Of a DNA stretch of 64,000 nucleotides, positions 56,295 through 64,000 are shown in pieces. Every line of letters begins with the position of its first letter. Position 1 is the stretch's first letter. The notes below the pieces were generated by a model. That model was given only the letters and a program-made list of their open reading frames with translations. It did not search any database and was not told the DNA's origin. Location of the stretch: the NCBI RefSeq assembly GCF_036997615.1, contig NZ_JAWLQA010000012.1, one strand, 5' to 3'. Both the position numbers and the translations under genes were made by a program. The stretch comes from Brachyspira sp949287565 (GTDB taxonomy: Bacteria > Spirochaetota > Brachyspiria > Brachyspirales > Brachyspiraceae).

Positions 56295-56615
56295 TTATTT
56301 TAATTTATTTACTCTGTCTACCATTCCCCATATAGGAGTTTTAGATTCCTTAATAGATGTAATAATAAATCTATTATTAGACATACCTGTATAAGCTGAT
56401 ATTGAAGCTGTAATCACTGCAACAAGTTCAGTATCATCTATTAAATCCTCTTCTTTAGTTTTACTTTCCTCTACTACTTTTATAATTTCTTCTTCTTTCT
56501 TTATATTTCTAGTTTTGAAAATCATTCCCAAAACTAAAGACAATATATAAAAGACTAAAGCAACTATAAAAACAGACATTATACCAAATATGGTAATAGC
56601 TGCATTATGTTCCAT
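56295..56615 (-). CDS. mmdD: OadG-type small membrane subunit
   Basis: This 106-residue protein has one N-terminal membrane helix (about 10-32) and a charged tail, ending in a short AITASISAYTG...FIITSIKE region typical of OadG/MmdD. It stabilises the decarboxylase and anchors the alpha subunit. It lies between the alpha and biotin-carrier genes. AAGGAG precedes the ATG. Confidence 0.85.
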   Translation of the reverse strand: MEHNAAITIFGIMSVFIVALVFYILSLVLGMIFKTRNIKKEEEIIKVVEESKTKEEDLIDDTELVAVITASISAYTGMSNNRFIITSIKESKTPIWGMVDRVNKLK

Positions 56616-56644
56616 TCAATTCTCCTTTTAATTAAAATCAAATT

Positions 56645-58189
56645 TTATAGAGGTATATTGCCATGTTTTCTAGGAAGTCTAGTTTCTCTCTTGCTTGCTA
56701 AAAGATGCAATGCATTAATCAAATAGCTTCTAGTATATTCAGGCTCTATTACATCATCTACATAACCTCTAACAGCAGCTCTGTAAGGATTAGCAAATTC
56801 TTTTTTATATTCTTCTATTTTTTCAGCTCTTACTTTTTTAGGATCCTGAGCATTATCTATATCTTTTTTGAATATGATATTAGCAGCACCATCCGGTCCC
56901 ATAACAGCGATCTCAGCAGAAGGCCAAGCATAAACCATATCAGCACCTAAATGCTTAGAACACATAGCTATATAAGCTCCGCCATAAGACTTTCTTATTA
57001 TAAGAGTGATTTTTGGTGCAGTAGCCTCTGAATAAGCATATAAAAGTTTAGCACCATGTCTTATAACTCCATTATGCTCCTGTCCCACACCAGGTAAATA
57101 TCCTGCTGTATCAACTAATGTAATCAATGGAATATTAAAGCTGTCGCAGAAACGAATGAATCTTGCAGCCTTATCTGCAGCATTAATATCCAATACTCCA
57201 GCCATTTCATTAGGCTGATTGGCTATTATACCAACTGATTTTCCGTCAAGACGGGCAAAACATATAACTATATTTTTAGCAAATAAAGGCTGAAGTTCAA
57301 AAAACTCTCCATTATCTACAACTCTTTTTATTACTTCTTTTATATCATAAGGTTTATTTGGAGCATCTGGAAGAACATTTGATAATTCTTCATCTGCTCT
57401 GTTCGGATCATCATCTGTATTTTCTAAAGGCACATCTTCTAAATTATTTTGAGGTATATAAGATAATAATTTTTTAACGCCCTCTAATGTAGAAATTTCA
57501 TCAGGGAACATCAAAGAAGCAACACCTGATGTTTTACTATGAACAAAAGCTCCTCCAAGCTCTTCAGCAGAAACCTGTTCGCCTGTTACAGCTTTTACTA
57601 CCTGAGGACCTGTTATAAACATATTTGAACTTTTATCAGTCATGAATATAAAGTCCATCAATGCAGGAGAATAAACTGCACCGCCTGCACAAGGTCCCAT
57701 TATAACACATATTTGAGGTATAACTCCGGAAGCCTGAACATTTCTATAGAATATATCTCCATAACCTCTTAATGAATCAATACCCTCTTGTATTCTAGCT
57801 CCGCCTGAATCATTGATACCTATACAAGGACAGCCTAATTTGATAGCCATATCCTGTACCTTACAAATCTTAGCAGCATGCATTTGTCCTAAAGAACCGC
57901 CTATAACAGTAAAGTCCTGAGCATATATACATACTTGTCTGCCGTTTATTTTACCGTATCCTGTAACTACACCTTCGCCTGGAACTTTATTTTTTTCCAT
58001 ACCGAAATCACTGCATCTATGTTCTATAAAAGCATCAATCTCGCAGAAAGTACCTTCATCTAAAAGCTGTAATATACGTTCTCTTGCTGTTAATTTACCT
58101 TTTTTATGGCGTTCTTCGTTTTTTTCTTTACCGCCGCCTTCTTCTATCTTTTCTTTTCTTATTCTTAATTCATTGATTTTTTCTTGCAT
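56645..58189 (-). CDS. mmdA: Acyl-CoA decarboxylase/carboxyltransferase alpha subunit
   Basis: This 514-residue carboxyltransferase of the MmdA/PccB family has GGSLGQMHAAKICK, INDSGGARIQEGI, MGPCAGGAVYSPALMDFIF, DTAGYLPGVGQEHNGVIRHGAKL, KSYGGAYIAMCSKHLGAD and the usual MGPDGAANIIF. With the carrier, OadG-like and beta subunits this predicts a Na+-pumping methylmalonyl-CoA decarboxylase; glutaconyl-CoA is the alternative substrate. It is the first gene of the operon. Confidence 0.92.
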   Translation of the reverse strand: MQEKINELRIRKEKIEEGGGKEKNEERHKKGKLTARERILQLLDEGTFCEIDAFIEHRCSDFGMEKNKVPGEGVVTGYGKINGRQVCIYAQDFTVIGGSLGQMHAAKICKVQDMAIKLGCPCIGINDSGGARIQEGIDSLRGYGDIFYRNVQASGVIPQICVIMGPCAGGAVYSPALMDFIFMTDKSSNMFITGPQVVKAVTGEQVSAEELGGAFVHSKTSGVASLMFPDEISTLEGVKKLLSYIPQNNLEDVPLENTDDDPNRADEELSNVLPDAPNKPYDIKEVIKRVVDNGEFFELQPLFAKNIVICFARLDGKSVGIIANQPNEMAGVLDINAADKAARFIRFCDSFNIPLITLVDTAGYLPGVGQEHNGVIRHGAKLLYAYSEATAPKITLIIRKSYGGAYIAMCSKHLGADMVYAWPSAEIAVMGPDGAANIIFKKDIDNAQDPKKVRAEKIEEYKKEFANPYRAAVRGYVDDVIEPEYTRSYLINALHLLASKRETRLPRKHGNIPL

Positions 58190-58509
58190 ATTTCTTTAAG
58201 TCCTTATTAGATTTTTTTATCTAACTATTAGATTTTAAACAAAAATTTAAATGACTAGTTAAAGAAACATATAACTATTTTTTATTTATTGCAATGGTGT
58301 TTTATAACTTTTGTATGTTTTAACAATTTAGTCGAAAGTTTAATTTTTTTTATACATAAAAAATATTAAATAAAGTTATAATATATTTTTATATACTTTA
58401 AATAATATTACATTTAATTCTACAAACATATATAAAATATTGACTTTAAAACATAATCTGTTAATATTTTAATATATTAAAAATATGATAAAAAATTATA
58501 GGAGAAATT
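58190..58509. other. AT-rich divergent intergenic region with a conserved box
   Basis: There is no gene. 58311-58342 (TTGTATGTTTTAACAATTTA then GTCGAAA) closely matches 59173-59204. Both copies lie about 170 bases before the start of a small exported-protein gene. Confidence 0.45.
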
Positions 58510-59055
58510 TTGAGTAAAAAAATTTTTTTATCTCTTTTATTCGTTTTAGCATTGGCTGTAAGCTGTAATAAAAATAATATAACATCACCAACAACAACTA
58601 AAGTAACTTATCAGGATTATAATAGCGAAATAGCAATATTAAATGATCTTAATATAGCTGAAAAAAGTACTATAATTTTAGATCCTATATATTATATAGC
58701 GATAATAAGACCTAATGCTCTTGATATTGATGCAAGGGGGGAATCTGCTCAAACAGCTAATAATAATACAACAACAACAGATACAGTTGTGAAAAAAATG
58801 CAAGATAAATTAAATACCATACAAAATCCAAAAATAACTTATAATGTAAAATCATATTCATATCCTCAGACTTAAACTGATACAGTACAATTTAATATTG
58901 AAATGACTCCAAGAAATGGTGAATTTGATTTAGATAGTTTCAAAAATGAAGGTTTTACTGATGAAGTTTATACTACAGCTACAAAAATAACGTTGATTAT
59001 CAATATAAGACTTGTTGATTCTAAATGGACAGATGTTATGCCTCCTTCAAAATAA
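58510..59055 (+). pseudogene. Lipoprotein gene with in-frame ochre stop
   Basis: The start is a TTG with GGAG 7 bases upstream. The product has a lipoprotein signal with lipobox AVSC (Cys19) and Thr/Asn-rich sequence. A TAA at 58873-58875 ends the first part at 121 residues, but the same frame then stays open and protein-like for 59 more codons (TDTVQFNIEMTPRNGEFDLD...DSKWTDVMPPSK) to the TAA at 59053, after which a terminator follows. One base change (CAA to TAA) would explain it. The family is not recognised. Confidence 0.65.
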
Positions 59056-59085
59056 TTAAATAAAAATTAATAAATGATAATAATT

Positions 59086-59118
59086 AGGGCATTTTCTTTA
59101 ATAGAGAATGTCCTTTTT
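59086..59118 (+). terminator. Terminator after the interrupted lipoprotein gene
   Basis: AGGGCATTTTCT (59086-59097) pairs with AGAGAATGTCCT (59103-59114) and runs into T6. Its place after the second stop supports the longer frame as the original gene. Confidence 0.8.
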
Positions 59119-59172
59119 TATTTAATTTAACTAATAATTAAAAAATCAATATTATTTCATATCCTACAAATT

Positions 59173-59204
59173 TTGTACATTTTAACCATTCGGTCGAAAA
59201 TTAA
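59173..59204. promoter_or_regulatory. Conserved upstream box shared with 58311-58342
   Basis: TTGTACATTTTAACCATTCG then GTCGAAA matches the copy upstream of the lipoprotein gene with about seven differences in 32. Its function is unknown; it may be an operator or an enhancer-type site. Confidence 0.4.
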
Positions 59205-59379
59205 AAATATACAAAAAACACTTGAAAAAAGTTAGTCTATTCTTACAATTATAATATATTAAATAATTCAAATTACATTATAGCATATAGAATAAATAAA
59301 CAAAAAACAAACTATATATGGTTTATTTTTTTATGCCTATAATTTTATATATAGATAAATTATTTTAGGAGTAAATAAA

Positions 59380-60024
59380 ATGAAAAAATTAATTATAATG
59401 ACAAGTATATTAGTCATGAGCTTAAGCAGCGGATTAATGGCTAAAACAGGATTCAGTTTAGGATTAATAATTCCTGTAGGTGCTAGTTTTGGAATTTACA
59501 GCGGAAATGATGCTCAGCATATAAAATCTGATGCAGGTTTTGAATTTGGAATACATGTTCAGCCTTCTTATTATTTTGGATTTGAATATTTATCATTCGG
59601 TTTAGGTTTAGATTTGGGATATAACAGAGATACATTTGCTTTTAAGGCTGTTATTGATGAAAAGTCTAAAGGCGGTGTAACTTTTGACAGCTTAATGATA
59701 GGTATATTACCTAGAATAGATGTTTGGTTTGTATCTATAGGTGTAGGTGCCGGTATAAAAATACCTTTGGCAGGAAGCAGCTATTTTAGAGAAAGTGATG
59801 GAGGATATACTTCTCAAGGATATGATTTCAAAAAAATAGGAGAAAATTTTAAAAATCCTTATATACCTTATGTAAAGGCTGTTGTTGATTTCTTATTGCC
59901 TTATAATATAGTTTTGGGAGCCTATTTCTCCTATGATATACCTTTAATTGAAACTAAAAATCCTACTTTCCATGCTAAGCTTTCATCTTTTGATTTGGGT
60001 GCCGAAGTTGGTTTAAGATTCTAA
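59380..60024 (+). CDS. Outer-membrane beta-barrel-like protein, paralogue A
   Basis: This 214-residue protein has a signal peptide ending near GLMAKTGF. The mature part alternates hydrophobic and polar residues as amphipathic strands and ends in LGAEVGLRF, the C-terminal Phe typical of Bam substrates. It is a close paralogue of the next gene (shared DAGFEFGIHV, DSLMIGILPRID, FVSIGVGAGIKIP). AGGAG precedes the ATG. It resembles Brachyspira outer-membrane proteins, but I cannot name the family. Confidence 0.78.
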   Translation: MKKLIIMTSILVMSLSSGLMAKTGFSLGLIIPVGASFGIYSGNDAQHIKSDAGFEFGIHVQPSYYFGFEYLSFGLGLDLGYNRDTFAFKAVIDEKSKGGVTFDSLMIGILPRIDVWFVSIGVGAGIKIPLAGSSYFRESDGGYTSQGYDFKKIGENFKNPYIPYVKAVVDFLLPYNIVLGAYFSYDIPLIETKNPTFHAKLSSFDLGAEVGLRF

Positions 60025-60055
60025 TAAAAATTTAATTAATAAAAATAATATTTGG

Positions 60056-60090
60056 GGAATACATATTCAATAATATGTATTCCTTTTTTT
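60056..60090 (+). terminator. Rho-independent terminator
   Basis: GGAATACATATT (60056-60067) pairs with AATATGTATTCC (60072-60083), followed by T7. Confidence 0.88.
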
Positions 60091-60166
60091 ATAGTAGTTT
60101 TTTATTATAAGTATATTATAGATATTGTCGAATATATAAGGCAATAAAATATAAAGGACTATAAAA

Positions 60167-60808
60167 ATCAAAAAAATAATAACAATTGCATGCTTATTAA
60201 TAATTGCATTAAGCGGAAACTTGATGGCTAAAACAGGATTTGAGGTAAATGTTCTATTTCCTTTCGGAGTGAGTTTAGGAACATATACCGGAACAGATGC
60301 AGCTAAATACACTAAAGCCGATGCTGGTTTTGAATTTGGTATTCATGTTATAGCTGGATATTATTTCGGAATAAGTAATATAGCTTTAGGAATAGGCCTT
60401 GATATAGGTTATCAAAAAGATGTATTTGCTTTCGGATTAAAAGGAGAAAAAGGAAGATATGGTGCTTCTTTTGACAGTTTCCATCTTGGTTTGCTTCCTA
60501 GAATAGATTTAGCTTTCATATCTATAGGTGTAGGCGGAGGATTCAAATTTCCTATAGCAGGACTTATGTATGATAAAAGAGGCGCAAATGGAATAGCTCA
60601 GGCTAGTATGTATGATACAAAAACTATATACAGAGAATTTAATAAACCTTTTATACCTTATGTAAAAGTTGCTCTTGATTTTATTTTACCGCTTAATTTA
60701 ACTGCTGGTATTTATATTTCTTATGATATACCATTTATGGAAAGTAAAACTTATGACTTTAAATTATCAAGTGTAGATTTAGGTGCTCAGCTTGGAATAA
60801 GATTCTAA
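60167..60808 (+). CDS. Outer-membrane beta-barrel-like protein, paralogue B, apparent ATC start
   Basis: This paralogue of the preceding gene is 213 residues long when its signal peptide is included. The frame KKIITIACLLIIALSGNLMAKTGF needs a start at 60167, where the codon is ATC, with AAAGGA 8 bases upstream as a proper ribosome site. The first ordinary start (TTG at 60221 or ATG at 60224) would remove the signal peptide. The mature barrel ends in LGAQLGIRF. Either ATC is used, or ATG has mutated and export is lost. Confidence 0.65.
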   Translation: MKKIITIACLLIIALSGNLMAKTGFEVNVLFPFGVSLGTYTGTDAAKYTKADAGFEFGIHVIAGYYFGISNIALGIGLDIGYQKDVFAFGLKGEKGRYGASFDSFHLGLLPRIDLAFISIGVGGGFKFPIAGLMYDKRGANGIAQASMYDTKTIYREFNKPFIPYVKVALDFILPLNLTAGIYISYDIPFMESKTYDFKLSSVDLGAQLGIRF

Positions 60809-60836
60809 TATTTTATTTATTGAATTTTTTTAGTTA

Positions 60837-60870
60837 ATAGGGTGCATAAATAAATGCATCCTATTTTTTT
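60837..60870 (+). terminator. Rho-independent terminator
   Basis: TAGGGTGCAT (60838-60847) pairs with ATGCATCCTA (60854-60863), followed by T7. Confidence 0.85.
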
Positions 60871-61039
60871 ATAAAAATTACATAATGAAAAGTAAATATT
60901 TCATATTATCAATTTTCATAACTTAACATTCATACAAAGTATGTATTAATATTATTTGATACATTTCACACTTAAACTATAAAAACAAAAATTATTTATA
61001 ACAAATTAATATATTTTCTATAATTATTCAAATACATAT

Positions 61040-61067
61040 TTGAATAAAAAAAATATTGTGTTATACT
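61040..61067 (+). promoter_or_regulatory. Promoter of the Thr-rich lipoprotein gene
   Basis: TTGAAT (61040-61045) and TATACT (61062-61067) have a 16-base spacer. The predicted start (about 61074) falls at the first codons of the signal peptide. Confidence 0.5.
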
Positions 61068-61074
61068 TTAAAAA

Positions 61075-61869
61075 ATAATCTCATTTTTATTCATTTTAAG
61101 CACAATAATTTTCATAGGATGTAACAATAATATAACAAATTCTGATGATACTAATCAAGGCGGTAATGATAATGGTAATAATAATGAAATAACAACTCCA
61201 GATGGTTTAGCATCAACTTATGATGGTACTTGGTATTTTTATAGTGAAGATGGTAAAATAAAAGGTGATACTGTTACTGTAGCCAATGGGGGAATAACTG
61301 GATTAAAAACATCATCAGGAACAGCAATAGATTTTGTAAAAGATAATTTTAATAGTAAAGTTATTATTGATATAAATCTTATTGATTCAAAAAATTATGC
61401 TGTATATAAAGATGGTAATACTGGTAATATGAATTTCAATGACACTGTAGCTTATGTAAAAATAAAAGATGCTTCAGGTACTGTCATCATAGAAGGAATG
61501 CTTTCAAAAACACAAAAATCTACTGCTATTGATGCTTCTCATGCAGGTACATATACATACACAACAACAGGTAATGCTAAATGGGAATTGATAGTAACAT
61601 CTGATTTAGTTACTTTTAAAAGAACTTCTTCATCTGGTAGTTCAGAAACTTATAATATGCCTTCTGTATATTTTACTAAAAGCGGAAATTCTTATACTTG
61701 CGATGCTTTCAATTATCCTAATACTGTATTAAATTTTGATACTAAAAGTTTTGGTATAGAACATATAAATGTAAAATATACTGTTAATGCTGATTTTTCT
61801 CAAGCATCTACTAGCTCATCTATTACTACTTTATCAGACAGCAAAGTTGAATATACAAAAACAAAATAA
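61075..61869 (+). CDS. Thr/Ser-rich lipoprotein without a normal start codon
   Basis: The frame encodes a lipoprotein signal (IISFLFILSTIIFIGC, with Cys at 61120-61122), a Gly/Asn-rich linker and a beta-rich domain with YDGTWYFYSEDGKIKGD and repeated Thr/Ser strands, about 264 residues. A stop (TAA at 61069) closes the frame just upstream, and no ATG, GTG or TTG occurs before the first ATG at 61429, which would drop the signal and a third of the domain. No ribosome site is visible. It is leaderless with an ATA/ATC start, or decayed. Confidence 0.55.
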   Translation: MISFLFILSTIIFIGCNNNITNSDDTNQGGNDNGNNNEITTPDGLASTYDGTWYFYSEDGKIKGDTVTVANGGITGLKTSSGTAIDFVKDNFNSKVIIDINLIDSKNYAVYKDGNTGNMNFNDTVAYVKIKDASGTVIIEGMLSKTQKSTAIDASHAGTYTYTTTGNAKWELIVTSDLVTFKRTSSSGSSETYNMPSVYFTKSGNSYTCDAFNYPNTVLNFDTKSFGIEHINVKYTVNADFSQASTSSSITTLSDSKVEYTKTK

Positions 61870-61888
61870 ATAATATAATATTATTTTA

Positions 61889-61935
61889 AGACTTATCTTT
61901 TACTAAATTAATAGTAAAAGATAAGTCTATTTTTT
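61889..61935 (+). terminator. Strong rho-independent terminator
   Basis: A perfect 16-base stem (AGACTTATCTTTTACT, 61889-61904, with 61913-61928) is followed by ATTTTTT. Confidence 0.9.
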
Positions 61936-62004
61936 ATATATCAAGTATAAGTTATATATTTTTTATTTATTTTAAGTTTCTCAAATATAGTTTTTAAAAC
62001 TTAT

Positions 62005-62210
62005 TCTCAAGCCCCACCCTTTAGGTTTATAGATTTAATTTGCAATTTTAATTTAATTTTTATTTAATGCCTAATTAGAATTTTTTAGCTGCCCACCCAA
62101 GATTTTTTTAAATTTATTATTTTACTCACCGCACGAAAAACTAAATTAAGAATATAGCATTATGTGTATAATTTAATTTTTTTATATTAAAAATTTTGTT
62201 CACCGTGTGT
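62005..62210. repeat. Palindromic repeat family, right half
   Basis: AAGCCCCACCCTTTAGG (from about 62009) and TAGCTGCCCACCCAAGATTT (from 62086) are C-boxes; CGCACG (62130-62135) faces CGTGTG (62204-62209) as the outer arm. No left half is found upstream in this gap. Confidence 0.58.
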
Positions 62211-62255
62211 CAAGATATAAAAACTATATTTAAAAAATTAAGATAATTGAAAAAA

Positions 62256-62289
62256 TAAAGGGCCTAAGTATTATAACTCAAGCCCTTTT
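62256..62289 (-). terminator. Terminator of the RND pump gene
   Basis: AAAGGGC (62257-62263) pairs with GCCCTTT (62282-62288); on the minus strand T-rich sequence follows. Confidence 0.7.
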
Positions 62290-62313
62290 ATTATTTATAT
62301 TTATGTTTATATA

Positions 62314-64000
62314 TTATTTACCTGGAGTACTCAAAGCATCGTCTATACCTGTACCAGTTTCAACACTAGCCAAGTCTTTAGCATCATAATCTTTAAGAGG
62401 TATTCTATTTCTAATAGCCGCATAAACAGTAGGTACTATAACAAGAGTGAACATAGTAGAAACTGTCAAACCTCCAAGAACCGCTAATGATAAAGGCTGA
62501 TACATCTCATTACCCTCTCCGCTGGATAAAGCCATAGGAAGAAGTCCTAATATTGTTGTAAGAGAAGTCATAAGTACCGGTCTTAATCTTCTAGGACCTG
62601 CAATCAAAGCGGCTTTATCACCATTAATTTTCTTTTCATGCATAAGCTGATTCATATAGTCTATCAGTACAATACCATTGTTAACTACAATACCTATAAG
62701 TACTATAACTCCTATACCGCTATATACACTTAAAGTTTGTCCTGTAATAAATAATAAAGTAAGTGATCCGGCAAAACCAAATGGTATAGCAAGAGCAATA
62801 ACAAAAGGTGCTATATACGATTCAAACTGACTTGCCATAATAGCATAAACTAATACTAAAGCTAAGAATAATGCCTGTATAAGCTGTCCAAATGCTTCTT
62901 GCATATCCTCATAATCACCAGAATAAAGAACACTGAAACCAGAAGGCATAAATACTTTTTCATTGATAGCTTTCTGTACATCATTCATTATCTGATTCAT
63001 AGGTCTGCCATAACCAGCCGCAGTTATTGAAGTTATTCTGCTGTCATTTTTTCTTTCTATTTCAGTAGGAGCAAAATTCTTATCAACATTTGCAATAGCT
63101 GATACTGGAACCATACCGCTTGGAGTAGGTATAAGCATTCTCTTAACATCATCTATATTTATTCTATCTCTCTCATTCAACTGTACTATAACATCAATAT
63201 CTGTAACTTCAGAGTTTTCCGGAGTCATTCTTGTAGCTGTAGTACCGCCGAAACTTGTTTTAATAGAGTTAGCAACAGTATTAATATTAAGTCCCATTTT
63301 TGAAGCTAAATCTCTGTTAATTGTAACATTAAGTTCTGGACTAGCATCACTTTTTTTAAGTCTTACATCGCGAAGCCCTGGAACATCTTGCAAAGCAGCT
63401 ATTATATTATTAGCCAATTCTCTAGCTCTAACTAAATCCTCTCCAACTATATCTATATCTATTCCGCTTGAATCACTGCTTCCGCCGCCTTTCATACTAC
63501 TTACAGAGTCAACGTTAATAGTGGCAGGATAACTAGCTAATCTCTTTCTAACCATTTCTACATATTCTTCAGTTTCTTTAGTTCTTCCATCTGTTTTATC
63601 TCTTAATTTCACTCTTATTTGACCTTTATTGGCATCGGAACCTGATCTAGATCTTGATTGTACTCTGCTTAAATCTTCACCTATTAATTCTGTTATATCC
63701 TTAGTCATTCTATCAATGAAAGCACCTGTTTGTTCTTTTCTTGTACCTATAGGCATAGTTACACTAGCCATTAACTGACCTTCATCAGATTTTGGAAAAC
63801 CTTCTTTACCTATCAACATCAATCCAACTATTATCACAGCAAATACTATAGTTATAACTGGTATTAATACTCTATTTTTATGATAAACAGAATAAGTTAA
63901 TACTTTTTCATATATATAATTAACTTTAGAGTGGAAATGCTTATCAAAGAAATTTTCAAATTTAGATAAAAATTTAGATTTTTTAGTAGTTATAAGTCTG
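62314..64000 (-). CDS. RND-family efflux transporter, C-terminal part
   Basis: The frame stays open to the window edge, so the N-terminal part of this AcrB/HAE1-type pump is missing; the internal GTG at 63837 is not the start. Visible are the edge of a membrane helix (VLIPVITIVFAVIIVGLMLIG), the porter-domain strands (SDEGQLMASVTMPIGT, GGTTATR), and a membrane block with FAGSLTLLFITGQTLSVYSGIGVIVLIGIVVNNGIVLIDYMNQ. It exports drugs or lipids with a membrane-fusion protein and an outer-membrane channel that must lie beyond the window. Confidence 0.93.
   Translation of the reverse strand, partial: RLITTKKSKFLSKFENFFDKHFHSKVNYIYEKVLTYSVYHKNRVLIPVITIVFAVIIVGLMLIGKEGFPKSDEGQLMASVTMPIGTRKEQTGAFIDRMTKDITELIGEDLSRVQSRSRSGSDANKGQIRVKLRDKTDGRTKETEEYVEMVRKRLASYPATINVDSVSSMKGGGSSDSSGIDIDIVGEDLVRARELANNIIAALQDVPGLRDVRLKKSDASPELNVTINRDLASKMGLNINTVANSIKTSFGGTTATRMTPENSEVTDIDVIVQLNERDRINIDDVKRMLIPTPSGMVPVSAIANVDKNFAPTEIERKNDSRITSITAAGYGRPMNQIMNDVQKAINEKVFMPSGFSVLYSGDYEDMQEAFGQLIQALFLALVLVYAIMASQFESYIAPFVIALAIPFGFAGSLTLLFITGQTLSVYSGIGVIVLIGIVVNNGIVLIDYMNQLMHEKKINGDKAALIAGPRRLRPVLMTSLTTILGLLPMALSSGEGNEMYQPLSLAVLGGLTVSTMFTLVIVPTVYAAIRNRIPLKDYDAKDLASVETGTGIDDALSTPGK

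Overview
The window looks like a piece of a Brachyspira (spirochaete) chromosome. It is very AT-rich, has short convergent and divergent operons, and carries a solitary 16S rRNA gene with no 23S or 5S beside it, as known for this genus. It also has many exported proteins and beta-barrels and a biotin/Na+-decarboxylase set. This genus call rests on familiarity and the rRNA, not on a database search. No tRNA, CRISPR array or complete insertion sequence was seen.

Layout. 1-2372: the start of an exported protein gene broken by a frameshift, a quinone-oxidoreductase-like gene, and a large palindromic repeat. 2373-6459: a two-gene DUF262 (GmrSD-like) putative defence operon. 6644-15209: mainly housekeeping (ComM-like ATPase, TrxB, a membrane Schlafen/AlbA-type protein, an acetyl esterase, ApbE, a PepSY-like protein, RsmD, a LiaF-like protein). 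15374-18076: a YidC-like domain joined to a sulfatase-like domain. 18250-20547: 16S rRNA (minus) with its promoter and an upstream degenerate tandem repeat. 20548-30470: a winged-helix protein, a large Lys/Glu-rich LysM protein, a cysteine-cluster protein, an HD-domain protein, exported proteins, an HMA protein and a XerD-type recombinase.

30740-35425 is the most unusual accessory region. It holds a structured leader in front of a HisC-like aminotransferase homologue that lacks the catalytic lysine, an orphan HsdS, and an operon of XRE regulator, ImmA/IrrE metalloprotease fused to an MNT nucleotidyltransferase, and HepT HEPN toxin. 35686-36688 holds two Hsp20 genes. 36995-41143 is birA-bioB-bioD-bioA behind a textbook BirA operator that overlaps the promoter. 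The biotin made here can serve the Na+-pumping methylmalonyl-CoA-type decarboxylase at 54662-58189.

41702-53078 carries an OppA-like lipoprotein, a beta-barrel gene flanked by inverted repeat halves, xylulokinase, apt, groES, smpB, a DUF305 lipoprotein, and ffh-rpsP-khpA-rimM. 58510-61869 is a cluster of exported proteins in which three of four genes lack a normal start or are cut by a stop codon. The window ends inside an RND efflux pump gene. Two dispersed repeat families (C/G-box palindromes with CGCACG arms; GC-rich hairpin blocks) occupy most of the long intergenic gaps.
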